64,000 nucleotides of DNA, taken from assembly GCF_025567095.1 (NCBI RefSeq), contig NZ_JAOQJH010000013.1; one strand, 5' to 3'. The notes beneath the pieces are model-generated. The model saw only the letters and a program-made list of their open reading frames with translations, ran no database searches and was not told the DNA's origin. Source of the stretch: Anthropogastromicrobium aceti (lineage in GTDB: Bacteria; Bacillota; Clostridia; Lachnospirales; Lachnospiraceae). Numbering within the stretch: the stretch's first letter is position 1; every line of letters begins with the position of its first letter. The position numbers and the translations under genes were made by a program. This document shows positions 52,379-61,246 of the stretch, piece by piece.

Positions 52379-52900
52379 ATGGCACAGAATCCAGTAGTTA
52401 CTATTGAGATGGAAAATGGCAGTGTGATCAAGGCAGAGCTGTATCCACAGGTTGCCCCGAACACAGTAAACAACTTTATCAGCCTGGTAAAGAAGGGATT
52501 TTATGATGGCGTAATCTTCCACCGCGTAATCAGCGGTTTTATGCTGCAGGGAGGAGATCCGGACGGCACAGGTATGGGTGGCCCGGGCTACAGCATTAAG
52601 GGTGAGTTTACACAGAATGGTTTTCAGAATGATTTAAAGCATGAGCCGGGTGTACTTTCCATGGCAAGAACGATGATGCCAAATAGTGCAGGCAGCCAGT
52701 TCTTTATTATGCATGAGGCAGCGCCGCATTTAGACGGTGCATACGCCGCATTTGGTAAGGTAACAGAGGGTATGGATGTAGTTAATGCAATCGCAGCAGT
52801 ACCGACAAACTACAACGACAGACCGCTTGAGACACAGCGCATGAAGAAAGTGACTGTTGAGACTTTTGGTGAGGAATATCCAGAGCCAGAGAAGTGCTGA
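52379..52900 (+). CDS. Cyclophilin-type peptidyl-prolyl isomerase
   Basis: The 173-residue protein catalyses proline cis-trans isomerisation. It contains the cyclophilin core: NTVNNFISLVKKGFYDGVIF, HRVISGFMLQGGDPDGTG, SMARTMMPNSAGSQFFIM and FGKVTEGMDVV. No signal peptide, so cytoplasmic. The ATG at 52379 is preferred; AAAGG lies 13 bp upstream, a little far. Confidence 0.95.
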   Translation: MAQNPVVTIEMENGSVIKAELYPQVAPNTVNNFISLVKKGFYDGVIFHRVISGFMLQGGDPDGTGMGGPGYSIKGEFTQNGFQNDLKHEPGVLSMARTMMPNSAGSQFFIMHEAAPHLDGAYAAFGKVTEGMDVVNAIAAVPTNYNDRPLETQRMKKVTVETFGEEYPEPEKC

Positions 52901-52954
52901 TTTTAAGGAAGTTAAAAGTTCTATGCGCGTGACTTTTGACCCTGGTATCATAAT

Positions 52955-53827
52955 ATGAAAAAAACAAAAATGACAGAAAAAGGCGAAGTGGTTCTCACCG
53001 ATTCGCCAGAAGAGGCCCGCACTCTTCAAAAAAGCATTCCTGTCATCGGCATATGTACTCCCGGACAGGATAAATCCTGGTCCGGGATTTCTTTTTTAGC
53101 CGAGGATTGGGAAGATGTGGATGATGAATATGCAGAACTTGCGTACTGCAGATATTATCATCTGCCAAGGGTATTGGTTTGTGGAGAGTGGTCAGTGGCA
53201 AGTGAACAAAAGTTAGTGATTGGTGGCCAGAATTTTGAAGAACGAACACATACTTGGTTAATTCGAGAGGCAGACAAAAAAGATGCGAAAGCATTTGAAA
53301 TACTCTATAATGACGATGAAGTAAAGCGCTTCTTACCTTATCCACTAGAAAAACAGGCGCAAACTTGTAAAGACTGGGAAGACTGGATTGAAAGCCTGCA
53401 CCAGTATGTTTATCCATCGGAAGAGCCGTCTATGTGGGTATTAGCAGATGAAAATGACGATATGATAGGGCGGATAGGGCTCGAATACAAAGAAGAAAAT
53501 AAGGAAAATGGCACACCAGACGGATATTATCTAGGCTATGCGATATTGCCAAAATGGAGAAAAAAAGGACTGGCCGCAAAAGCAGCCAGTCGATTATTAA
53601 AATATTGTTTTGAATATTGGCAGCTAAAAGAAGTCTATCTTCTTTGCAGCAGCGAAAACATGGCATCTGTAAAAACAGCGCTTGCGTGCGGATTTACAAA
53701 AATTTCATCCATTGAAGTGCCGATACAAAACTCAGTCTTCCTTCAAGATATCGTCGAGCATTGCCTGAATGATCGTGCGTGTGTAAGCACCAGCCTGCTT
53801 TTTTTGTTCGCGAGGAAGGCTCTTTAA
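52955..53827 (+). CDS. GNAT acetyltransferase with N-terminal extension
   Basis: The 290-residue protein has a GNAT domain in the C-terminal two thirds (about 105-265): YYLGYAILPKWRKKGLAAKA carries the acetyl-CoA-binding loop, and VYLLCSSENMASVKTALACGF is the usual end. The first 90 residues (GEVVLTDSPEEARTLQK and SGISFLAEDWEDVDDEYAEL) are a separate small domain of unknown role. The 3' end overlaps plsC on the other strand by 96 bp. Its substrate is unknown. Confidence 0.75.
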   Translation: MKKTKMTEKGEVVLTDSPEEARTLQKSIPVIGICTPGQDKSWSGISFLAEDWEDVDDEYAELAYCRYYHLPRVLVCGEWSVASEQKLVIGGQNFEERTHTWLIREADKKDAKAFEILYNDDEVKRFLPYPLEKQAQTCKDWEDWIESLHQYVYPSEEPSMWVLADENDDMIGRIGLEYKEENKENGTPDGYYLGYAILPKWRKKGLAAKAASRLLKYCFEYWQLKEVYLLCSSENMASVKTALACGFTKISSIEVPIQNSVFLQDIVEHCLNDRACVSTSLLFLFARKAL

Positions 53828-54469
53828 GTCAATCGGCTCACCAAAACGAATTGTGATCGCAGCACGGCGGATGAATGGAAAGTGATTTTCCAAAACATCT
53901 GCTGAGTGCGCGATTGCAACAGGAACAACAGGACATCCAGCCTTGTCAGCCATCTTTAAGCTGCCTTCCTTAAATTCAAGCATACTGCCTTCTTCACCAC
54001 GGTTTCTAGTGCCTTCTGGGAAGATCCATATAGAATGACCGTTTTTAAGCTCATCGACACCAGCGAGGATTGTTTTTAAACCCTCTTTTACGTTGCTTCT
54101 GTCTAAGAACAGGCAATGAATATAGCGCATCCAAAGACGAAGAAGCGGAACCTTTGCCATTTCTTTTTTAGCCACATATCCGGTAATACCTGGAAGCAGG
54201 CGATAGGATGTGATGATATCAAAGTAGCTTCTATGGTTGCCTACATACAGCACAGCGCGATCCTTTGGAATGTTTTCAAGACCCTCTGCCTTGACCTTGG
54301 TGCCGCTTACAAAGAGAAGCACACCAAAGATCCACTGAATCATGCGTCTTGAAATCCGATCCTTAAGATCGGGATTTTTTTTGCCAATTAACCATAAGAT
54401 GAATGCAGGTATGCATCCAATTACCAGATAGAGAATGGCAATAAGCAAAACTAGTATAAGTCTTATCAT
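53732..54469 (-). CDS. plsC: 1-acyl-sn-glycerol-3-phosphate acyltransferase
   Basis: PlsC adds the second fatty acid to lysophosphatidic acid in phospholipid synthesis. The 245-residue membrane-associated protein has an N-terminal helix (MIRLILVLLIAILYLVIG), the catalytic NHRSYFDII (HxxxxD), FLDRSNVKEG and the FPEGTRNRG motif. It is 17 bp downstream of malQ on the minus strand and likely cotranscribed. Its last 32 codons overlap the convergent GNAT gene. Confidence 0.93.
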   Translation of the reverse strand: MIRLILVLLIAILYLVIGCIPAFILWLIGKKNPDLKDRISRRMIQWIFGVLLFVSGTKVKAEGLENIPKDRAVLYVGNHRSYFDIITSYRLLPGITGYVAKKEMAKVPLLRLWMRYIHCLFLDRSNVKEGLKTILAGVDELKNGHSIWIFPEGTRNRGEEGSMLEFKEGSLKMADKAGCPVVPVAIAHSADVLENHFPFIRRAAITIRFGEPIDLKSLPREQKKQAGAYTRTIIQAMLDDILKED

Positions 54470-54486
54470 GGAAACCTCAATTCAAT

Positions 54487-56079
54487 TTATTCCTCTGGAG
54501 CAAGTCCAGGTGCAGTCTCACCAGGCTTAATGGAGCCTTCTGGTCCTTCCTCCTCCTCGATTGGCTCAAGCGGCTCGCATCTGCCAAATAACTCAGTCAT
54601 CTTGCGAAGATTTGCTGCTAACTCAGGAGTCAGGTGATCCTTGCGGAAGCGGAATGCCCAGTTGCCGCCGGCAACAGATGGCGTGTTCATACGACAGTCA
54701 CTGCCAAAACCAAGAAGATCCTGAATAGGATAAATAGCGTAGCGTGCGATAGAACCCATAGCCGCACGAATCATATCATAATGAATGATATTTCCGTCAG
54801 TATTTAAGTAGCGGCGAACACGATCCTGCAAAGCTGGCTTAAGAGTCTGATACCAGCCCATGGTGGTGTCATTGTCATGTGTTCCTGTGTAGCAAATGCA
54901 GTTCTCAGTGGTGAAACGATGCGGAAGAATGTCATTGTCTTTTGGATCACCAAATGCAAACTGTAATACCTTCATGCCAGGCAGGTTAAAGTCATCTCTT
55001 AACTTCTCAACGCGAGGAGTGATGATGCCAAGATCTTCAGCCCAGATCGGAAGATCCTTGCCAAATACTTCCTGCATACGAAGGAACAGATCCTCATTTG
55101 GTCCCTTCTTCCATTTTCCGTGCATAGCAGTTTCTTCACCATATGGAATTGCATAGTACTGCTCAAATCCGCGGAAATGATCGACACGGATGTAGTCAAC
55201 CATATTTAACTGACCCTTGATACGACGCATCCACCAGTCATAATGTGTCTTTTTGTGGTAATCCCAGTCATACAGCGGATTGCCCCAAAGCTGTCCTGTA
55301 GCAGAGAAATAATCCGGCGGAACTCCGGCAACAACGGTCGGATAGCCATCCTTTTCAAGCTGGAACAGTTCACGGTTTGCCCACACATCTGCACTGTCAA
55401 GTGCAACAAAGATCGGAATATCGCCGACGATCTTGATGCCATTTACATGTGCATAATCGCGAATTGCGTTCCACTGACGGAAGAAGATGAACTGAATGTA
55501 CTTGTAGTATTCGATGGAATCAGCCAGACGCTCACGCCATGCAGCTTTAATCTCCTCATCAGGGTCACGCAGATCATCTTCCCACTCCAGCCAGCATGCA
55601 CCGCCGTGTGCGTCCTTACCTGCCATGAAAAGTGCATAATCGTCCAGCCAATCCTTTTCGTGCTCACAGAACACATCAAATTCCTTAAGCATACACAGAT
55701 CAGCTGATTCCTTAAAGATCTCATAGGAACGATGCAGGATGCGCAGCTTTGCTGGAATAACGTCGCCATAGTAGATGTGATCTGGATTAAAGTGCGGATA
55801 ATTGCGTAAATCATCACCATAAAGAAGACCGTCCTTGATCAATTCATCAGGGCTGATTAAAAGCGGCTGTCCTGCAAATGCTGAGAATGCCTGATAAGGA
55901 GAATCTCCATATCCTGTGTGGCCTAACGGTAAAATCTGCCAGAGGCTTTGTCCGGCACCAGTCAGGAAATTGATAAAGTCATAAGCACCCTTTCCGAAGT
56001 CACCGATTCCGTATGGAGAAGGGAAGCTTGTTGGGTGGGCGAGTACGCCTGAGTAACGTTTAGATAATGTTTTTGCCAT
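54487..56079 (-). CDS. malQ: 4-alpha-glucanotransferase (amylomaltase)
   Basis: MalQ (GH77) transfers alpha-1,4-glucan segments between maltooligosaccharides. The 530-residue protein starts with SGVLAHPTSFPSPYGIGDFG, then WQILPLGHTGYGDSPYQ, VGDIPIFVALDSADVW, YIRVDHFRGFEQYY (catalytic Asp), WAEDLGIITPRVEKLRDDF (catalytic Glu) and YTGTHDNDTTMGWY (third Asp). Length is usual. The C-terminal tail is acidic and proline-rich. Confidence 0.95.
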   Translation of the reverse strand: MAKTLSKRYSGVLAHPTSFPSPYGIGDFGKGAYDFINFLTGAGQSLWQILPLGHTGYGDSPYQAFSAFAGQPLLISPDELIKDGLLYGDDLRNYPHFNPDHIYYGDVIPAKLRILHRSYEIFKESADLCMLKEFDVFCEHEKDWLDDYALFMAGKDAHGGACWLEWEDDLRDPDEEIKAAWRERLADSIEYYKYIQFIFFRQWNAIRDYAHVNGIKIVGDIPIFVALDSADVWANRELFQLEKDGYPTVVAGVPPDYFSATGQLWGNPLYDWDYHKKTHYDWWMRRIKGQLNMVDYIRVDHFRGFEQYYAIPYGEETAMHGKWKKGPNEDLFLRMQEVFGKDLPIWAEDLGIITPRVEKLRDDFNLPGMKVLQFAFGDPKDNDILPHRFTTENCICYTGTHDNDTTMGWYQTLKPALQDRVRRYLNTDGNIIHYDMIRAAMGSIARYAIYPIQDLLGFGSDCRMNTPSVAGGNWAFRFRKDHLTPELAANLRKMTELFGRCEPLEPIEEEEGPEGSIKPGETAPGLAPEE

Positions 56080-56238
56080 AAAGGTACCCCAAACCTTTCT
56101 CTTAGATTATAGTATAATAGTTTTACGGCAGTTAGAAAAATATTGAACTTTCATACTGCTACGTTTGAATAAATACAAGTATAACACTAAAAGAAAATAT
56201 TTACAAGATCACATGATTTGTGTCAAGGCATTTTTTTC

Positions 56239-56267
56239 TTGAATTTGGAACGTGTATCGGGTATACT
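56239..56267 (+). promoter_or_regulatory. Promoter of the hydrogenase gene
   Basis: TTGAAT (56239-56244), 17 bp, TATACT (56262-56267), about 50 bp before the coding start. Confidence 0.78.
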
Positions 56268-56316
56268 GAAAACGTAGCAGATAAGTAAGGAAAGAAGCAA
56301 AAAGAAGGAGAATGAA

Positions 56317-57849
56317 ATGAGCGTCAGAGGAATTCACACCGATGTAACAGATATGCGTGAAAAAATATTCACCGAAGTAGCAAGACTTGCTTACGAAGGC
56401 GGAGATTATTCCCGTTTGGAGGAGCTTCCATATAAAATCGTGCCGGGAGAGTTGGCCAGCTTTCGAGAAAGTGTATTTACAGAGAGAGCCATTGTCGGAG
56501 AGCGTCTTCGACTTGCGATTGGACTACCAAACCGTACACTCGCTGAGCATGCACCAGTGGCTGATGGTGTAAATGAAAGTGCAATCACAGAGCGTTACTA
56601 TGAGCCGCCGCTGATCAACATCATCAAGTTTGCCTGTCATAAGTGTCTTGATAATAAGACAGTTGTGACGAACATGTGTCAGGGATGTACTGCACATCCG
56701 TGTGAAGAGGTATGCCCGAAGGGAGCCATTGTTGTAAAACAGGGTGGAAAATCAAAGATTGACCCGGAAAAATGTATCAATTGTGGACGTTGTCGTGATG
56801 CATGCCCATATGGTGCGATTGTTAAGATGGAGCGCCCGTGCGCAAAGGCATGTGGTATGCACGCAATTCATAGTGATGAGTATGGCAGAGCAGATATTAA
56901 TTACGACAAGTGTGTATCTTGTGGTATGTGTCTTGTAAACTGCCCATTCGGTGCAATTGCTGATAAAGGTCAGATATTCCAGACAATCTTAGCCATGAAG
57001 GCGGGAACGAGAGTATATGCAGCTGTAGCTCCGGCATTTATCGGTCAGTTTGGACCAAAGCTTACACCAGAGCGCTTCCGTGAGGCGATGAAAGAGTTAG
57101 GCTTTGCAGATGTGGTAGAGGTTGCGGCAGGAGCCGATCTTTGTACGATTCAGGAAGCAAAGGATTTCCTTGAAGAAGTGCCTGAGAAGATTCCATTTAT
57201 GGGAACATCATGCTGTCCGTCATGGTCTGTTATGGCAAAGACTGAATTTCCGCAGTATGCTAACTGCATTTCCATGGCTCTGACACCAATGGTATTTACA
57301 GGCCGTATGATTAAAAAGGCAGATCCTGGATGTAAGGTAGCTTTTATCGGACCATGTGCAGCTAAAAAACTTGAGGCAAGCCGCAGAAGTGTGCGAAGCG
57401 ATGTTGATTTTGTACTGACCTTTGAGGAAGTTATGGGTATGTTTGAGGCGAAGGGTATTTCCTTTGATGATATAAAGGCAGGAGATCCGCTTCATCATGC
57501 AAGTGGAGACGGAAGAAACTTTGCTGTTGCGGGTGGTGTTGCAAATGCAGTTGTGAATGCAATTCACCAGATTGATCCAGATCGCGAGGTCAATGTAGTT
57601 TGTGCACAGGGACTAGACGAGTGCCGTAAGATGATGCAGATGGCAAAGGCTGGAAAATATAATGGATACTTGCTTGAAGGTATGGCATGTCCGGGAGGCT
57701 GCGTAGGTGGTGCCGGAACGATTCAGCCAATCAAAAAATCAGCAGCAAATGTAGCAATGAATAAGAAAAATGCTCCATTCCCATCTGCAACACAGAGTGA
57801 ATACAAGCAGATGATCGACTTTTTGGAGGAAAGGCCAAATAAGGACTGA
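56317..57849 (+). CDS. [FeFe] hydrogenase, group B-like, monomeric
   Basis: The 510-residue enzyme interconverts protons and H2 with ferredoxin electrons. Its N-terminal half has several [4Fe-4S] motifs (CQGCTAHPCEEVCPKG, CINCGRCRDACPYG, CVSCGMCLVNCPFG). The H-cluster motifs are L1 MGTSCCPSWS, L2 GPCAAKKLE and L3 EGMACPGGCVGGAG. The usual L2 in group A is MPCxxK; the GPCxAKK form here fits group B as I know it. It is a single gene with no maturation genes nearby. Physiological direction is unknown. Confidence 0.9.
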   Translation: MSVRGIHTDVTDMREKIFTEVARLAYEGGDYSRLEELPYKIVPGELASFRESVFTERAIVGERLRLAIGLPNRTLAEHAPVADGVNESAITERYYEPPLINIIKFACHKCLDNKTVVTNMCQGCTAHPCEEVCPKGAIVVKQGGKSKIDPEKCINCGRCRDACPYGAIVKMERPCAKACGMHAIHSDEYGRADINYDKCVSCGMCLVNCPFGAIADKGQIFQTILAMKAGTRVYAAVAPAFIGQFGPKLTPERFREAMKELGFADVVEVAAGADLCTIQEAKDFLEEVPEKIPFMGTSCCPSWSVMAKTEFPQYANCISMALTPMVFTGRMIKKADPGCKVAFIGPCAAKKLEASRRSVRSDVDFVLTFEEVMGMFEAKGISFDDIKAGDPLHHASGDGRNFAVAGGVANAVVNAIHQIDPDREVNVVCAQGLDECRKMMQMAKAGKYNGYLLEGMACPGGCVGGAGTIQPIKKSAANVAMNKKNAPFPSATQSEYKQMIDFLEERPNKD

Positions 57850-57900
57850 TGTGACTGCATGTTAAAGAGGACTTCGTGTCAAAGAAAAACGGAGGGGCAA

Positions 57901-58536
57901 ATGAATAAGAAACAAAAGGGAAGTGTATGGTTACTTGCACTTGTTGCTATGATTTCCATTTTTGTTGTCAGCGGATGCGCAAAGCTTGCATCCGCGATCA
58001 ACGATATCAAGGGCAGCTTGATCGGAAATCAGTATACGATCTATACGTATGATAACTTTGGCAATCTCGTGCTAGAGACCAGCGGAAAGAAGATCGATAT
58101 TGCTGGAAATCCGGTCAAGACAACCAGCTATGATGAAAACGGCAAGGTCATCACCGGATATGAACTTTCGTCCGTGATCACGATTACAATCGACGGAAAT
58201 GAGATTGAGTCTTGTGGTGATACCTGTATTTTCGTGCAAAAAGGATTGACTCCGGATGTTGATTTCACAACAGAGACAATCAAAAGTTCAAGTGGGATTT
58301 TCGATATCACATCAATTTCGGCAAAGCTCAACCAGTACAAAAATAAATTTGGAAAGGCAAGAGTTGTCGTTATCAAATCGCAGCTCGGAAATCCAATCAT
58401 GGCATTTTCTGGTGACAGCGTTTACTGGGAAATTCCAGAGGATCTGCCGAAGATGACAAAGCTAATGATCGACGGAAAGGCACTCTATATCCACAGAGCA
58501 AACTTCCAGATTATTGATAAGGAATTGATTGAATAA
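57901..58536 (+). CDS. DUF5052-like lipoprotein
   Basis: The 211-residue lipoprotein has a signal peptide ending VVSGC (lipobox) and a beta-rich mature part (SLIGNQYTIYTYDNFGNLVL, KVITGYELSSVITITIDGNE, KFGKARVVVIKSQLGNPIMA). It resembles DUF5052 proteins of Firmicutes; function unknown. The start is ATG 57901 with CGGAGGGG upstream. Its stop overlaps the start of the membrane protease by one base (TAATG). An eroded copy of its last 64 bases lies at 62181-62244. Confidence 0.75.
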   Translation: MNKKQKGSVWLLALVAMISIFVVSGCAKLASAINDIKGSLIGNQYTIYTYDNFGNLVLETSGKKIDIAGNPVKTTSYDENGKVITGYELSSVITITIDGNEIESCGDTCIFVQKGLTPDVDFTTETIKSSSGIFDITSISAKLNQYKNKFGKARVVVIKSQLGNPIMAFSGDSVYWEIPEDLPKMTKLMIDGKALYIHRANFQIIDKELIE

Positions 58537-60569
58537 TGGAAAATCGACAATCAAAAAAGAATGTTTTAAAGCTTAGTGTTCTGGCTTATATTCCGATAGG
58601 AATTTTGATGCTTTTAATGTCAGTTCTTGGAGCTGTATTTCAGAGCAAAACGTGGAATATAGAAATTTTTTGCACGATCAAAATTTGTGAGATAGTGGCA
58701 CTTGTACTTCCACCTGCTTTGTTGGTGATTGGAATTTATCAGAAGAAATGCTATCAAAAAAAGTGGGATCAAGGTACATTTGCAAAAGAACGGCAATTTC
58801 TTATTGAACAGAGAAGTAAGGCACAGGATGTGACAGAACAACAACTGAAGGTACTGCCTAAAATTCGAAAGAGTGCAGATAATCGTGCAAGGCTTTTAAT
58901 TGCTTGCTCGGTAATAGGAGCAATTTCAGCTGGGATTATTGGAAATGCGGTCGTCTATATTATTGTTGCCATTTATATGGAAATGGGACTTTCTAGACTT
59001 TGTTTTCGAAAAGAGAGTGATCCGTTTATACTAGGTGACAATGATCTTTCGAAAGAAAAGTATCCGTACTTGTACCAGATGGCCGAGCGTGCGAGAGATG
59101 CACTTCATTGTAGTGGAGACATCGTAATTACGGTCACAGGTGAGTGTAACATCGGAATCAAAAAGGTTGCTGGCTATTACAATATCGAACTGGGAGTGAT
59201 GTTAGCTGGAATTGAAAGCGAGGACGAACTTTTTGCGATGTTCCTTCACGAATTTGCTCATATGAAAGAGGAAGAGCAGGATGGTTCTGGAATTGAATAC
59301 GAATACAGAAATTGGCTTTTGTATGGTATGGTGGAGAGCAATCTCCAAGCAATAACAGAGTGGATGTTTCTTTATCAGGATACTCGCTATCAGTGCGAAT
59401 TTGAACTGTATGAGTATGCTAGTTCGCTGATGAAGGAACTGAAAGCCGACCAGTCGATGGCAAGTGTGCGTAGGGCAGCAGCCTCAGGACTTTTAAAGCT
59501 TTTCTATTTTGATGTATTTTCATGGGAAGAACAAGGAAATAATTTTGATCCGCTCTACGCACCGAAACAACTTTCTAGCCATTTTGTAACTGAGCAGATT
59601 CATTATTGGCAACAACAGTTGTCTAAGCGCGAGATAGATTGGCGCAATTTGATGGAGCATGAGCTACCGGCACAGTCGGATTCTCATCCGACAACTAAGA
59701 TGCGTCTGGATGCACTTTGGATCACTTCCTATCAGCTTGTGAAAGATACGAGTTGTGATGCATATCGCAAAGAACAGAAAGCGGTTTGTGAGTTGATGGA
59801 TGAGTTGATTTATTGCGAATTAAATGAGGAGTATGAAGAAAATCGCAAAGAGCAATATTTAGAGCCGTATAAGCAGATTCAAGAATGGAAAGATAAGGGA
59901 CAGCCAATCTTGCAGCATGAATATGCAGGAATCTTGGATGCACTCCTTCAGGTAGGAGAGGTTGAGGCGGCTCTTTTGTTGTGTGATCGAGTGATACGAG
60001 AATTGCCTCCTGAAATTTCTGCCTATGCTTATTTTACAAAAGGACGAATTTTAATCAGACGGTATGATGAGCGTGCAATTGAGTTGATTTATCAGGCAAT
60101 CGAAAATAATTCGAATTTGATTCAGAATGGATTGGATGAGATTGGGTATTTTTGCTGTCTGATAGGAAACCGTGCAGAGCTAGAGCGCTATCGCAAAATG
60201 GCCGATGAGTTGATGCAGAAGAACGAAGATGAATATCGTCAATTGGGTATCTTAACACCGTCGGATCAACTTGAGCGCGAAGAACTTCCAGATGGAAAAT
60301 TAGACACCATTCTTTCTTATATCCATTCGGTTGACAAGAAGCAAATTCAACATATTTGGCTCGTTCGAAAGATTCTTCCGACTGGTATGGCTTCCAGTGT
60401 ATTTATTGTGCAGTTTAAGAAAGAATGTCCACCGGATCAACAGGAAGAAATTTACCAAAAACTATTCTGCTATTTGGATACACTAGACGACAGGTGTTAT
60501 TCTCTGATACTTTACGATAGATTGATGTGTAAAAACTTTAAAAAAGTGAAGGGAAGCTGCGTTTATTAA
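58536..60569 (+). CDS. HExxH membrane metalloprotease with long helical tail
   Basis: The 677-residue protein has two N-terminal helices (about 12-35 and 45-65), a second hydrophobic pair (about 120-150), then a zinc-protease domain with HEFAH (HExxH, about residue 240) and a following Glu-rich helix ELKADQSMAS that could carry the third ligand, as in M48 peptidases. The C-terminal 280 residues look helical and repeat-like (AGILDALLQVGEVEAALLLC, AYFTKGRILIRRYDERAIEL), probably TPR-like. It is coupled to the lipoprotein gene, a possible substrate or partner. Codon use and content look accessory. Confidence 0.78.
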   Translation: MENRQSKKNVLKLSVLAYIPIGILMLLMSVLGAVFQSKTWNIEIFCTIKICEIVALVLPPALLVIGIYQKKCYQKKWDQGTFAKERQFLIEQRSKAQDVTEQQLKVLPKIRKSADNRARLLIACSVIGAISAGIIGNAVVYIIVAIYMEMGLSRLCFRKESDPFILGDNDLSKEKYPYLYQMAERARDALHCSGDIVITVTGECNIGIKKVAGYYNIELGVMLAGIESEDELFAMFLHEFAHMKEEEQDGSGIEYEYRNWLLYGMVESNLQAITEWMFLYQDTRYQCEFELYEYASSLMKELKADQSMASVRRAAASGLLKLFYFDVFSWEEQGNNFDPLYAPKQLSSHFVTEQIHYWQQQLSKREIDWRNLMEHELPAQSDSHPTTKMRLDALWITSYQLVKDTSCDAYRKEQKAVCELMDELIYCELNEEYEENRKEQYLEPYKQIQEWKDKGQPILQHEYAGILDALLQVGEVEAALLLCDRVIRELPPEISAYAYFTKGRILIRRYDERAIELIYQAIENNSNLIQNGLDEIGYFCCLIGNRAELERYRKMADELMQKNEDEYRQLGILTPSDQLEREELPDGKLDTILSYIHSVDKKQIQHIWLVRKILPTGMASSVFIVQFKKECPPDQQEEIYQKLFCYLDTLDDRCYSLILYDRLMCKNFKKVKGSCVY

Positions 60570-60580
60570 AAAATAAAAGC

Positions 60581-60613
60581 AAAAATCCCCAGTGTTGCTG
60601 CACTGGGGATTTT
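60581..60613 (+). terminator. Intrinsic terminator after the protease gene
   Basis: AAAATCCCCAGTG, loop TTGCTG, CACTGGGGATTTT. Confidence 0.9.
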
Positions 60614-60675
60614 CTATATTAAGATTGAAGAGCCATGGGTGTCATCGTGGTTTCGTGATAAGATAAGGAGGATAG

Positions 60676-61176
60676 TTATATGGCAGGAGCGGAGATGGCA
60701 TGTATGGCCAGTTTTGTATGATTCACAAAGAGACCGACACGGTACTTGCAATGACAGCAGTTACTGGAGATATGCAGGGCGAGATGAATGTCTACTATGA
60801 AGAAGTACTGTTACACTATCCGAATCAGCCACTTGCTGATTTCTTAGATCTAACACTTAGCTGTGAGAATGACATTATTACTCTGACCGACAAAGAAGGA
60901 GAAATTTGCTATCTGGCAGGCAGAGCAGAGTGGAAAAAAACTTGCCGCAAGGTCCATTGCACTCCTTTGTACACCAAGAAAAATCAGGTAGATACGCCAG
61001 TCATCGGTGCATGGGGTATGAAAGATGGTTCGCTCGTCATTAAGGTATATGAGATTGAAATGCTAGAGGAAGATACGCTGACACTGACACCAGAGGTGGA
61101 TGGCATACAGGTAAAGCTGGTAAATACAACCATTCCAAGTCAGCCAAACGAGTATATTTCGACAGAAATCCAGTAA
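60676..61176 (+). pseudogene. C-terminal remnant of a beta-lactamase-family serine hydrolase
   Basis: The frame is open from 60676, just after an in-frame TAG, and reads YGRSGDGMYGQFCMIHKETD before continuing to 61176. The GDGMYGQFC segment followed by VLAMTAVTGDMQGEMN is what I expect near the end of the catalytic domain of AmpC-like serine hydrolases, followed by their C-terminal beta domain. The catalytic SxxK part is missing. An ATG at 60700 could give a 158-residue product; another ATG at 60680 behind AAGGAGG runs in a different frame and stops after 13 codons. A decayed gene is the simplest reading. Confidence 0.6.
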
Positions 61177-61246
61177 TTTATTTTTTGTATTTCCAAGCTT
61201 GGAAAATTATATTTTTAGGCTCAAAAAACATAGGAAAACAGCCAAT

